From assembly GCA_905202055.1 (NCBI GenBank), contig CAJKQK010000006.1:1-59695 (forward strand): DNA of 59,695 nt, written 5' to 3'. Origin of the DNA: an uncultured Oxalobacter sp. (GTDB lineage: Bacteria > Pseudomonadota > Gammaproteobacteria > Burkholderiales > Burkholderiaceae_D). Below are positions 17,696 through 25,555 of the stretch, piece after piece. The position numbers and the translations under genes are program-made. Below the pieces are notes generated by a model. It was given only the letters and a program-made list of their open reading frames with translations, was not told the origin of the DNA and searched no databases. Each line of letters starts with the position of its first letter. Within the stretch, counting starts at the first letter, position 1.

Positions 17696-17725
17696 TTGCT
17701 GCTTTTGCAGGCAGTGGATTACAAT
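17696..17725 (+). promoter_or_regulatory. Candidate promoter of the mla operon
   Basis: TTGCTG (17696-17701) and TACAAT (17720-17725) are spaced by 18 bp, just after ettA. Transcription would begin near 17732. This leaves almost no leader for the TTG start at 17739 and favours GTG 17757 as the mlaF start. Confidence 0.45.
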
Positions 17726-17756
17726 ACAAGATTATTCTTTGAAATCAGAACATACC

Positions 17757-18560
17757 GTGTCCAATATTGTCGAAATTCGCGACCTGGTTTTCGGTTACGG
17801 AGACCGCGAAATCCTCTCTGGCATCAACATGACATTTCCTCGCGGAAAAGTCATTGCCGTCATGGGTGGGTCCGGCTCGGGAAAGACGACGATCTTGCGC
17901 CTGATCGGCGGCCAGTTGCTGGCGAAATCGGGACAGGTCATCGTCGATGGCGAAGAAGTCAATGGCCTGGATACCGCAGAACTGTACAAATTGCGGCGTA
18001 AAATGGGGATGCTGTTTCAATACGGCGCACTCTTCACTGATTTGTCCGTTTTTGAAAATGTGGCCTTTCCACTACGCGAACAGACCGACCTGCCGGAAGA
18101 ACTGATCCGCGATCTGGTCCTGATGAAATTGAATGCGGTCGGCTTGCGCAACGCGGCCCAGCTGGAACCGGGAGAAATTTCGGGCGGCATGGCCCGGCGT
18201 GTCGCACTGGCACGCGCCATTGCACTCGACCCCCAGCTGGTTCTTTATGATGAACCCTTTGCCGGTCTGGACCCTATTTCGATGGGGGTCACCGCAAACC
18301 TGATTCGCAAACTGAACGACGCATTGCATTCAACGTCCGTACTGGTTTCGCATGACGTCACGGAATCGTTTTCCATTGCCGACTACGTTTATTTCATCTC
18401 TTCGGGAAAAATCGTTGCGGAAGGCACGCCTGCTGAAATGATGGAATCGTCCGATCCTTATGTGCGCCAGTTCGTCCATGCCGAAACCGATGGTCCTGTT
18501 CCTTTCCATTATCCTGGCCCTTCATTTGCACAGGATCTCGGGCTGGAGAAAACATCATGA
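17757..18560 (+). CDS. mlaF: Phospholipid transport ABC ATPase MlaF
   Basis: The ATPase energises the MlaFEDB inner-membrane complex, which moves phospholipids between inner and outer membranes to maintain outer-membrane asymmetry. It has Walker A GGSGSGKTT, Q-loop MLFQYGALFTDLSVFENVAFP, signature SGGMARRVALARAIA and Walker B VLYDEPFAGLDPIS. The start is uncertain: GTG 17757 gives 267 residues and TTG 17739 gives 273. Its stop overlaps mlaE by 4 bp. The operon order mlaF-E-D-A-C-B places the mlaA lipoprotein gene inside it, a betaproteobacterial arrangement. Confidence 0.94.
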   Translation: MSNIVEIRDLVFGYGDREILSGINMTFPRGKVIAVMGGSGSGKTTILRLIGGQLLAKSGQVIVDGEEVNGLDTAELYKLRRKMGMLFQYGALFTDLSVFENVAFPLREQTDLPEELIRDLVLMKLNAVGLRNAAQLEPGEISGGMARRVALARAIALDPQLVLYDEPFAGLDPISMGVTANLIRKLNDALHSTSVLVSHDVTESFSIADYVYFISSGKIVAEGTPAEMMESSDPYVRQFVHAETDGPVPFHYPGPSFAQDLGLEKTS

Positions 18561-19333
18561 GCAATTTCGTCAGCAATCTGGGATACAAGACGCGAAAACT
18601 GATCGACAACATCGGTTACGCCACCCGCATATTTGCGACAATGTTTAAGGCACTTCCCCGGATTTTGAAACGGCCGAGGCTCATCACTGACCAGATTTTT
18701 TTCATCGGCAACAAATCGCTTCTCATTATCTGCGTATCCGGCCTGTTCGTCGGCTTTGTTCTCGGGCTTCAGGGCTATTACATTCTGATCCGTTACGGTT
18801 CCGAGCAGGCTTTGGGAGTTATGGTTGCGCTTTCACTCACACGTGAGCTTGGACCTGTTGTAACGGCCCTGCTTTACGCCGGACGGGCCGGAACCTCACT
18901 GACAGCCGAAATAGGCTTGATGAAAGCAGGGGAACAACTCGCAGCCATGGACATGATGGCCGTCAATCCGGTAGATCGCATTCTGGCTCCGCGATTCTGG
19001 GCCGGTATTATCTCCATGCCATTGCTGGCGACCCTGTTCAGCGCCGCCGGTGTGATCGGTGGCTATATTGTCGGCGTCGTATTGATCGGTGTGGACGATG
19101 GCGCTTTCTGGTCGCAGATGCAGCAGGGCGTGGATATATGGAACGATATCGGTAATGGAGTAATCAAAAGTCTTGTTTTCGGTTTTGCCGTGACATTCAT
19201 GGCCCTGTTTCAGGGATATGAAGCGCGTCCGACTCCTGAAGGTGTCTCAAGCGCGACAACCAGAACCGTCGTGTACTCGTCTTTACTTGTTTTGTGGCTG
19301 GATTTCATCATGACAGCCTTAATGTTCAACTAA
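18557..19333 (+). CDS. mlaE: Phospholipid transport permease MlaE
   Basis: The 258-residue permease of the MlaE/DUF140 family has about five membrane helices. Family motifs are RYGSEQALGVMVALSLTREL, LTAEIGLMKAGEQLAAMDM and a central GYIVGV stretch. It forms the dimeric membrane core on which the MlaD hexamer sits. Translational coupling to mlaF is shown by the ATGA overlap at its start. Confidence 0.94.
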   Translation: MSNFVSNLGYKTRKLIDNIGYATRIFATMFKALPRILKRPRLITDQIFFIGNKSLLIICVSGLFVGFVLGLQGYYILIRYGSEQALGVMVALSLTRELGPVVTALLYAGRAGTSLTAEIGLMKAGEQLAAMDMMAVNPVDRILAPRFWAGIISMPLLATLFSAAGVIGGYIVGVVLIGVDDGAFWSQMQQGVDIWNDIGNGVIKSLVFGFAVTFMALFQGYEARPTPEGVSSATTRTVVYSSLLVLWLDFIMTALMFN

Positions 19334-19347
19334 TTTTCAACCGGCGC

Positions 19348-19376
19348 TTACGAATAAAACACATTCAACCTATAAT
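19348..19376 (+). promoter_or_regulatory. Internal promoter candidate before mlaD
   Basis: A perfect -10 element TATAAT (19371-19376) lies 17 bp after TTACGA (19348-19353), in the 85-bp gap between mlaE and mlaD. A start near 19383 would give a short leader to the mlaD ATG at 19419, with GAGGG in between. It would let mlaD-A-C-B be expressed separately from mlaFE. Confidence 0.55.
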
Positions 19377-19418
19377 TAGTTTTATTGAAAGCGCGGAGCA
19401 TCGATAGAGGGTTTGTTC

Positions 19419-19874
19419 ATGCAACGTAAACCATTGGATATCTGGGTCGGTTTTTTTGTTTTGCTCGGAGCGGCAGCCTTGATGTTTCTTGCCTTGAAGG
19501 CAGGAAACATGAGTTCGCTTTCCTTTGACAAGACATACACTGTCTCTTCCAGATTCGACAATATCGGCGGGTTAAAACCTCGCGCACCCGTCAAAAGCGC
19601 CGGTGTGGTAGTCGGCCGGGTCGGCGACATTTCGTTCGACGACCAGGACTACCGGGCACTCGTGACGCTTCAGTTGCAGGAAAAATACAAATTTCCGAAA
19701 GACAGCAGTGCAAAAATTTTGACATCAGGCCTGTTGGGTGAACAATATATCGGTATTGAACCTGGTGGAGATGAAACATATCTTGCTTCTGGCGATCAAA
19801 TCCAGATGACGCAATCCGCTATCGTTCTTGAAAACCTGATCAGTCAGTTTATTTACAGTAAGGCTACAGAATAA
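19419..19874 (+). CDS. mlaD: MCE-domain substrate-binding protein MlaD
   Basis: The 151-residue protein has one N-terminal membrane anchor (WVGFFVLLGAAALMFLALKA) and one periplasmic MCE domain with the typical FDNIGGLKPRAPVKSAGVVVG start and GLLGEQYIGIEPGG hairpin. MlaD forms a hexameric ring with a lipid pore. It is shorter at the C terminus than the 183-residue E. coli protein, as I recall is usual in Betaproteobacteria. ATG 19419 has GAGGG about 9 nt upstream; a TTG two codons earlier is less likely. Confidence 0.92.
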   Translation: MQRKPLDIWVGFFVLLGAAALMFLALKAGNMSSLSFDKTYTVSSRFDNIGGLKPRAPVKSAGVVVGRVGDISFDDQDYRALVTLQLQEKYKFPKDSSAKILTSGLLGEQYIGIEPGGDETYLASGDQIQMTQSAIVLENLISQFIYSKATE

Positions 19875-19885
19875 GGGTAACCTAA

Positions 19886-20821
19886 ATGAGTTATTTGAAA
19901 CGACTTGCCAAGCCCGCAGTTGCCATTATGGCATCTGTCTGCATCATGACGGGTTGTGCCACCAAGAACCCGAACGATCCATTCGAAAACTACAACAGGG
20001 TCATGTTCAACGTCAATGAGGCCTTTGACCATACGGCTTTCAAGCCACTGGCCATGCTTTACGACACGGTCATGCCCGACTTTGCCCAGACGATGGTGAC
20101 CAACTTCTTCGGCAACATCAATGACGTCTGGTATGCATTCAACAATCTGCTGCAGGGCCAGGGTGAAAAAGGGATGACCGATGTTGCCCGTGTGATGGTC
20201 AACTCACTGTTCGGACTCGGTGGCGTAATCGATGTCGCCTCCAATCTTAATATGCCAAAACATCGCGCCGATTTCGGCCAGACGCTTGGCGTGTGGGGCA
20301 TGGAAGCGGGTCCTTACGTCGTTTTGCCACTTCTGGGGCCGTCTACCTTGCGTGATACGATTGCACTTCCTGCCGAATGGTATGGTGACGCATGGAGCTA
20401 TGTCGACAATGTCCGGCTTCGTAATGCCGGCCTTATCGTAAGAGCCGTCAACTACCGTGCTGCCTTGCTGGACGCGTCTTCACTTGTCGATGATGCCGCT
20501 CTCGACAAATATGAATTCATGCGTGACGCTTATCTCCAGCGCCGTTACAAACAGGTTCATGGGGAAGACACCGATACCAGCGATGAATGGGTTGAGCTGA
20601 CTTCTGCCGCACCGGCCCTGAAATCCGAAACGAATGCCCAACCGGCAGAGGCGATTGTCAAACCGGTCGTGACGGAAAACACGGCTGATTCCGCTATCGT
20701 CAGGCCGGTTTTGTCCGAAAACAAAGGCGAATCCGCCATTGTGAAACCGGTCATCAGCAAAAACGAAGCGGTTATCGATGTATCCCGGAATGAATCCGGC
20801 AAAACGGATTCCGTCATTTAA
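19886..20821 (+). CDS. mlaA: Outer-membrane lipoprotein MlaA (VacJ) with repeat tail
   Basis: The 311-residue precursor has a signal peptide with lipobox MTGC, C24 being the lipidated cysteine. It carries the MlaA core with NDPFENYNRVMFNVNEAFDH, GLGGVIDVASNLNMPKH and RADFGQTLGVWGMEAGPYVV. MlaA removes mislocalised phospholipids from the outer leaflet and hands them to MlaC. The last ~90 residues go beyond the conserved core and contain three copies of a 14-residue unit (AIVKPVVTEN-like), encoded by 42-bp tandem repeats from 20651. The tail is predicted to be unstructured, and no role is known for it. Confidence 0.93.
   Translation: MSYLKRLAKPAVAIMASVCIMTGCATKNPNDPFENYNRVMFNVNEAFDHTAFKPLAMLYDTVMPDFAQTMVTNFFGNINDVWYAFNNLLQGQGEKGMTDVARVMVNSLFGLGGVIDVASNLNMPKHRADFGQTLGVWGMEAGPYVVLPLLGPSTLRDTIALPAEWYGDAWSYVDNVRLRNAGLIVRAVNYRAALLDASSLVDDAALDKYEFMRDAYLQRRYKQVHGEDTDTSDEWVELTSAAPALKSETNAQPAEAIVKPVVTENTADSAIVRPVLSENKGESAIVKPVISKNEAVIDVSRNESGKTDSVI
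20651..20776 (+). repeat. Three 42-bp tandem repeats in the mlaA 3' end
   Basis: Units begin at 20651, 20693 and 20735 and encode AIVKPVVTEN, AIVRPVLSEN and AIVKPVISKN, each followed by four more variable residues. The third unit has diverged most. DNA identity between units is partial, so this is an old or selected repeat rather than a recent slippage tract. Confidence 0.8.
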
Positions 20822-20851
20822 GTATCCATTATTATTTTTTTATAACCCAAA

Positions 20852-21487
20852 ATGAAAATCTTGAAAAACTGGTTTGTCCTCCTGATGGCTGTCTGCGTAT
20901 TGGGTCTTTCCGCATCCGCCCATGCCATGGAAACTCCCGAAGCCCTGATCAAGCGTATCAGCAAGGAAGTCCTCGATGAGGCAAAAACCAATAAAGAACT
21001 CAAAAAAGGCAATCAAAAACAGATTTACGCCTTTGTTGAAAAGAAAATTTTTCCTTACGTCGACTTTCAACGCATGACATCTCTGGCAGCAGGAAGATAC
21101 TGGCGTCAGGCAACCCCTGCCCAGAAAACCCAGCTGACCAGCGAATTCCGTGACCTGCTGGTCCATACCTATTCGAACGCCATTACCAAAGTCGACAATC
21201 AACGAGTCGAATTCAAGCCTGTTCGTATGGCACCTGACGCTACCGAAGTTGTCGTACAGACGCGTATCATCCAGCCTCGCGGCGGCGAACCCGTTGAACT
21301 GAGCTATCGCCTGTCCAAAACGGCAAATGGCTGGAAAATTTATGACATCAACGTTCTGGGTGCATGGCTTGTCGAAACATACAAGGGCACATTTGCCAGC
21401 GAAATCAGCCGTGGCGGCATTGACGGCCTGATCCGTAACCTGGCACAGAAAAACAAACAGCTTGCCGCTGGCAAAGCCGCTAAATAA
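20852..21487 (+). CDS. mlaC: Periplasmic phospholipid shuttle MlaC
   Basis: The 211-residue precursor has a clear signal peptide (VLLMAVCVLGLSASAHA, cut after AHA). The MlaC domain follows, with KKIFPYVDFQRMTSLAAGRYW and later AWLVETYKGTFASEI. MlaC carries one phospholipid between MlaA and the MlaFEDB complex. It has 30 bp upstream spacing to mlaA and is followed at 26 bp by mlaB. Confidence 0.93.
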   Translation: MKILKNWFVLLMAVCVLGLSASAHAMETPEALIKRISKEVLDEAKTNKELKKGNQKQIYAFVEKKIFPYVDFQRMTSLAAGRYWRQATPAQKTQLTSEFRDLLVHTYSNAITKVDNQRVEFKPVRMAPDATEVVVQTRIIQPRGGEPVELSYRLSKTANGWKIYDINVLGAWLVETYKGTFASEISRGGIDGLIRNLAQKNKQLAAGKAAK

Positions 21488-21512
21488 TATCCATTTTGTC
21501 TGGTCGTCATTC

Positions 21513-21773
21513 ATGTCCTTTACCGTTTTAATATTGAATTTCATCAATGCAAAACAGGTCCTTCAGGAGGGCCTGGATGCCATCGCGAATGGTGAACATG
21601 AATGCGACCTTTCAAAACTCGGGCAGGTCGATTCCGCAAGCGTCGCGGTATTGCTGGCATGGCAAAAAGCGGCAAAACAAAACAAGCTGCACCTTCGATT
21701 CAAAAATACTCCTGAAAGCCTGATCAGTCTGGCATCCCTGTACGGAGTAACCGAGCTGTTGGCCCTGTCATAA
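21513..21773 (+). CDS. mlaB: STAS-domain protein MlaB
   Basis: This 86-residue single STAS domain has the central motif CDLSKLGQVDSASVAVLLAWQ, where S/T residues near the loop match anti-sigma-antagonist folds. MlaB binds MlaF and stabilises or stimulates the ATPase. The start at 21513 gives the family N terminus; an upstream extension overlapping mlaC has no ribosome site. It ends the mla set; the ABC exporter follows after 85 bp. Confidence 0.88.
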   Translation: MSFTVLILNFINAKQVLQEGLDAIANGEHECDLSKLGQVDSASVAVLLAWQKAAKQNKLHLRFKNTPESLISLASLYGVTELLALS

Positions 21774-21858
21774 TCCCGGCGTCATCCAAGACTGCCTTTC
21801 GGTCATTCCGGAATATGTTTTTAAGACAGATACGTCCCTTCTTCATTGATGTTTCCGT

Positions 21859-22773
21859 ATGAGCGCTATCGATATCCGCCACATCAATAAAAGCTACCGC
21901 TCCTTGCAGGCATTGAAGGACGTTACATTTTCTATTGAAGAAGGCGAGTTCTTCGGCCTGCTCGGACCAAACGGCGCGGGAAAAACCACACTGATTTCCA
22001 TCATGGCCGGTCTGGTGAAAGCCGATACAGGAAATGTCACCATATTGGGGCACGATGTTGTCACGGATTATCAGGCCGCGCGAAAAAGCCTTGGAGTCGT
22101 CCCGCAGGAGCTGGTTTTCGACCCGTTTTTTACCGTCAGGGAAACCTTGCGATTGCAATCCGGTTATTTCGGCCTGAAAAACAATGACGACTGGATCGAT
22201 GAAGTCATTTCGAATCTGGACTTGAGCGACAAGGCGGATGTCAATATGCGTGCCTTGTCAGGAGGCATGAAACGCCGTGTTCTGGTTGCACAGGCGCTGG
22301 TCCATAAACCGCCGGTCATCGTTCTCGATGAACCGACCGCGGGTGTCGATGTCGAACTGCGCCAGACCCTCTGGCAATTCATAGGACGTTTAAACCGCGA
22401 AGGGCATACCATTGTCCTGACGACGCATTATCTTGAAGAAGCACAGACATGGTGCGACAGGATCGCGATGATGAAAAACGGGAAAGTAGTGGCTCTGGAT
22501 ACCACGGAAGCGCTGCTGCATCGCATTTCAGAATCAAAACTGATATTCAAACTGGACGGTCATGATTTGCCCGACAGCCTGACGGCGTTCGTTTCGCAAT
22601 GCGATATCTCGCCGACATCAAAAACATGGACTTTGCGCATCAATCACTATTCGGATATCGAAGACATTCTGTCCGAACTCAGAAAACACGACATTGTCAT
22701 TTCCGATCTGCAATTCAGGCAGGCCGATCTGGAAGACGTATTTTTGCAATTGATGGATACATCGGGAAACTGA
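21859..22773 (+). CDS. ABC exporter ATP-binding protein (YadG-like)
   Basis: The 304-residue ATPase is of the ABC-2 exporter type. It has Walker A GPNGAGKTT, signature LSGGMKRRVLVAQAL and Walker B VIVLDEPTAGVD; a C-terminal domain of about 90 residues follows the nucleotide-binding core. It pairs with the permease that begins 1 bp after its stop. The exported substrate is unknown. In related genomes, as I recall, this pair sits between the mla genes and murA, hinting at an envelope role. Confidence 0.92.
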   Translation: MSAIDIRHINKSYRSLQALKDVTFSIEEGEFFGLLGPNGAGKTTLISIMAGLVKADTGNVTILGHDVVTDYQAARKSLGVVPQELVFDPFFTVRETLRLQSGYFGLKNNDDWIDEVISNLDLSDKADVNMRALSGGMKRRVLVAQALVHKPPVIVLDEPTAGVDVELRQTLWQFIGRLNREGHTIVLTTHYLEEAQTWCDRIAMMKNGKVVALDTTEALLHRISESKLIFKLDGHDLPDSLTAFVSQCDISPTSKTWTLRINHYSDIEDILSELRKHDIVISDLQFRQADLEDVFLQLMDTSGN

Positions 22774-22774
22774 C

Positions 22775-23536
22775 GTGCTGGCTACCACTTTTCGAACCCT
22801 GTTTTACAAGGAAGTATGGCGCTTCTGGAAAGTCGCGACGCAGACTATCACTGCGCCTGTTCTGACTGCATTGCTGTATCTGCTGATTTTCGGCCATGCC
22901 CTTGAAGATTATGTGCAGGTTTATCCCGGCGTCGGTTATACGGCCTTTCTGGTTCCCGGTCTCGTTATGATGAGCCTGCTCCAGAATTCCTTTGCCAATT
23001 CATCGTCTTCCCTTATCCAGTCAAAAATCAACGGCAGTCTGGTCTTCATACTGCTGTCGCCCATTTCGCATTGGGAATTGTATCTTGCCTATATGCTGGC
23101 CTCGATCGTGAGAGGACTGGTGGTCGGGATCGGTGTATTCATCGTGACCATCTGGTTTGCGCAACCCTCCTTTTACTCCCCGCTCTGGATTATTCTTTTC
23201 GCCCTTCTGGGCTCGGCCATACTCGGGACGATGGGTATTATTGCCGGTATCTGGGCAGACAAATATGAACAGCTGGCCACTTTCCAGAATTTCCTGATTA
23301 TGCCTGCGACCTTTCTTTCGGGTGTATTCTATTCGATTCACACACTGCCACCGGTCTGGCAAAGGATTTCCGAATTCAACCCGTTCTTTTATATGGTTGA
23401 CGGTTTCAGATACGGCTTTTTCGGGCATTCAGACATCAATCCGCTGACAAGCCTGACCATTGTGAGCATATTTTTTGTATTTCTGGCGTTTTTAGCCGTG
23501 CATTTATTGCAAAAAGGATATAAATTGCGCTTTTAG
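22775..23536 (+). CDS. ABC-2 type exporter permease (YadH-like)
   Basis: The 253-residue permease has six predicted membrane helices and the ABC-2 motif GVFYSIHTLPPVWQRISEFNP near residue 185. It uses a GTG start right after the upstream ATPase stop and is translationally coupled. The pair forms an inner-membrane exporter of unknown substrate, possibly a lipid, polysaccharide or drug. It is followed at 79 bp by murA. Confidence 0.92.
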   Translation: MLATTFRTLFYKEVWRFWKVATQTITAPVLTALLYLLIFGHALEDYVQVYPGVGYTAFLVPGLVMMSLLQNSFANSSSSLIQSKINGSLVFILLSPISHWELYLAYMLASIVRGLVVGIGVFIVTIWFAQPSFYSPLWIILFALLGSAILGTMGIIAGIWADKYEQLATFQNFLIMPATFLSGVFYSIHTLPPVWQRISEFNPFFYMVDGFRYGFFGHSDINPLTSLTIVSIFFVFLAFLAVHLLQKGYKLRF

Positions 23537-23615
23537 CGTTTTTTTGAATTGTATAGCGGGTGTAACCGGTGTTATTCCGCGCTGGAGTCGGCACCGAAAA
23601 TCAAGAATCATTTAA

Positions 23616-24869
23616 ATGGACAAATTAATCATTAACGGCGGCTATCGCCTCGAAGGCGAGATCTCGATCTCGGGCGCAAAAAACGCTGCCTTGCCTATCC
23701 TCTGTACCAGTCTGCTTACTTCTGACGATATCGAGCTTGCCAACGTACCCGAACTGAAAGACGTTCAGACCATGCTGAATCTTCTCGAACAGATGGGCGT
23801 GAAGGTAAGAAAAGAGGGCGAAAAACTGATTTTGAACGGAAGTGCCGTCACCAATTTTTATGCGCCTTACGAAATGGTCAAGACCATGAGGGCGGCCATT
23901 CTGGTTTTATGTCCACTGGTTGCCCGTTTCGGCGAAGCCAGGGTTTCCCTGCCCGGCGGCTGCGCTATCGGTTCCCGTCCGGTTGAGCAGCACATCAAAG
24001 GTTTGCGCGCTCTGGGTGCCGAAGTGGAGATCGAGGGCGGTTATATTCTGGCCAGGGCCAAAAAACTGAAAGGTACCCGTATTGTCACCGATATGATTAC
24101 CGTTACCGGCACGGAAAACCTGCTGATGGCAGCGACCCTGGCAGAAGGCGAAACCATTATCAAGAATGCCGCGCGTGAACCGGAAGTGACCGATCTGGCC
24201 CTTTTGCTGATCAAGATGGGCGCCAAAATCGAAGGCATCGGCACGGATCGTCTTGTCATTCATGGTGTTGACCGGTTGCACGGTGCAAAACACGAGGTTA
24301 TTCCGGACAGAATCGAAACCGGCACTTTCCTTTGCGCCGTTGCCGCAACAGGCGGCGATGTCACATTGACGAAAACGCGCGATAATATACTCGAATCCGC
24401 TTTGAACAAGATTCGTGAAATGGGTGCCGAGATTGCAACCGGTACGGACTGGATACATATTAAAATGAACCGGCGTCCCAAAGGCGTCAATTTCAGAACC
24501 ACGGAATATCCAGGATTCCCGACGGATATGCAGGCCCAGTTCATGGCTGTCAACTGTCTGGCCGAAGATGCGAGCCATGTCATTGAAACGATTTTCGAAA
24601 ACCGTTTCATGCATGTACAGGAGTTGAACCGTCTTGGCGCAAGAATCAAAACGGAAGGCAATACCGCGTTCATCACCGGCGTGGGCAAGCTGGTCGGTGC
24701 CCCGGTCATGGCAACGGATTTAAGGGCATCCGCCTCGCTTGTCATCGCCGGACTGGCAGCTCAGGGAGAAACGCACGTCAATCGTATCTATCATCTCGAC
24801 CGTGGATACGATCAAATGGAAGTCAAGCTGACGGCTGTCGGCGCCAATATTAAAAGAGTCAAAGAATGA
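23616..24869 (+). CDS. murA: UDP-GlcNAc 1-carboxyvinyltransferase MurA
   Basis: The 417-residue enzyme catalyses the first committed step of peptidoglycan synthesis, transferring enolpyruvate from PEP to UDP-GlcNAc. It has the inside-out alpha/beta barrel fold with ISGAKNAALPIL near residue 18, catalytic C116 in SLPGGCAIGSRPVEQH (the fosfomycin target is cysteine, not aspartate), and FPTDMQAQFMA. Its stop overlaps the hisG start by 4 bp. The murA-hisG junction is conserved in Betaproteobacteria as I recall. Confidence 0.97.
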   Translation: MDKLIINGGYRLEGEISISGAKNAALPILCTSLLTSDDIELANVPELKDVQTMLNLLEQMGVKVRKEGEKLILNGSAVTNFYAPYEMVKTMRAAILVLCPLVARFGEARVSLPGGCAIGSRPVEQHIKGLRALGAEVEIEGGYILARAKKLKGTRIVTDMITVTGTENLLMAATLAEGETIIKNAAREPEVTDLALLLIKMGAKIEGIGTDRLVIHGVDRLHGAKHEVIPDRIETGTFLCAVAATGGDVTLTKTRDNILESALNKIREMGAEIATGTDWIHIKMNRRPKGVNFRTTEYPGFPTDMQAQFMAVNCLAEDASHVIETIFENRFMHVQELNRLGARIKTEGNTAFITGVGKLVGAPVMATDLRASASLVIAGLAAQGETHVNRIYHLDRGYDQMEVKLTAVGANIKRVKE

Positions 24870-25555
24870 ACCAGACCGAAGTGAAACCGCAGGAATTGAT
24901 TCTTGCACTTTCAAAGGGAAGAATTTTCGAAGAAACGATGCCGCTTCTGAAAGAAGCTGGCATCACCGTTCTGGAAGATCCCGAAACATCCAGAAAACTG
25001 ATATTGCCGACGAACAAGCCACAGGTCCGCGTGATCATCGTCCGTGCAACCGACGTTCCGACTTATGTCCAGTATGGCGCGGCTGACTTCGGCGTCGCAG
25101 GCAAAGACGTACTCCAGGAAAACGGCAATACGGGCCTTTATCAGCCAATCGATTTGCAGATCGCCAAATGCCGGTTGTCTGTCGCCGTCAGAAACGGGTT
25201 CGACTATGAAAACGCCATACGTCAGGGCATGCGTCTCCGGGTTGCCAGCAAGTATGTTCAGGCCGCGAGGGAACACTTTGCCAAAAAAGGCATCCATGTC
25301 GATATCATCAAGCTGTACGGTTCCATGGAACTGGCGCCGCTGGTCGGCTTGTCCGACGTCATCGTCGATCTGGTCAGCACGGGCAATACCCTGAAAGCCA
25401 ACAATCTGGTCGAAGTCGAGCAGATTCAGGAAATCACGTCCCGCCTCATCGTCAATCAGGCGTCCCTTAAATTGAAACGTCAGATGTTACAGCCTATACT
25501 GGATGCATTCAAGGCTGCCTCAGCCGAATCTGAACCTGACCAACAAACTGTATGA
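24866..25555 (+). CDS. hisG: ATP phosphoribosyltransferase, short form HisG
   Basis: The 229-residue enzyme catalyses the first step of histidine synthesis (ATP + PRPP). Markers are LILALSKGRIFEETMPLLKE, ADFGVAGKDVL and the PRPP loop VIVDLVSTGNTLKANNLVEV. It lacks the C-terminal regulatory ACT-like domain of long HisG, so it needs HisZ, which is not in this window. It overlaps murA upstream and hisD downstream by 4 bp each. Confidence 0.96.
   Translation: MNQTEVKPQELILALSKGRIFEETMPLLKEAGITVLEDPETSRKLILPTNKPQVRVIIVRATDVPTYVQYGAADFGVAGKDVLQENGNTGLYQPIDLQIAKCRLSVAVRNGFDYENAIRQGMRLRVASKYVQAAREHFAKKGIHVDIIKLYGSMELAPLVGLSDVIVDLVSTGNTLKANNLVEVEQIQEITSRLIVNQASLKLKRQMLQPILDAFKAASAESEPDQQTV

Noticed and set aside
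23907..24614. 235-codon frame antisense to murA
   Set aside because: It is a shadow of murA with no family-like sequence or initiation signal.
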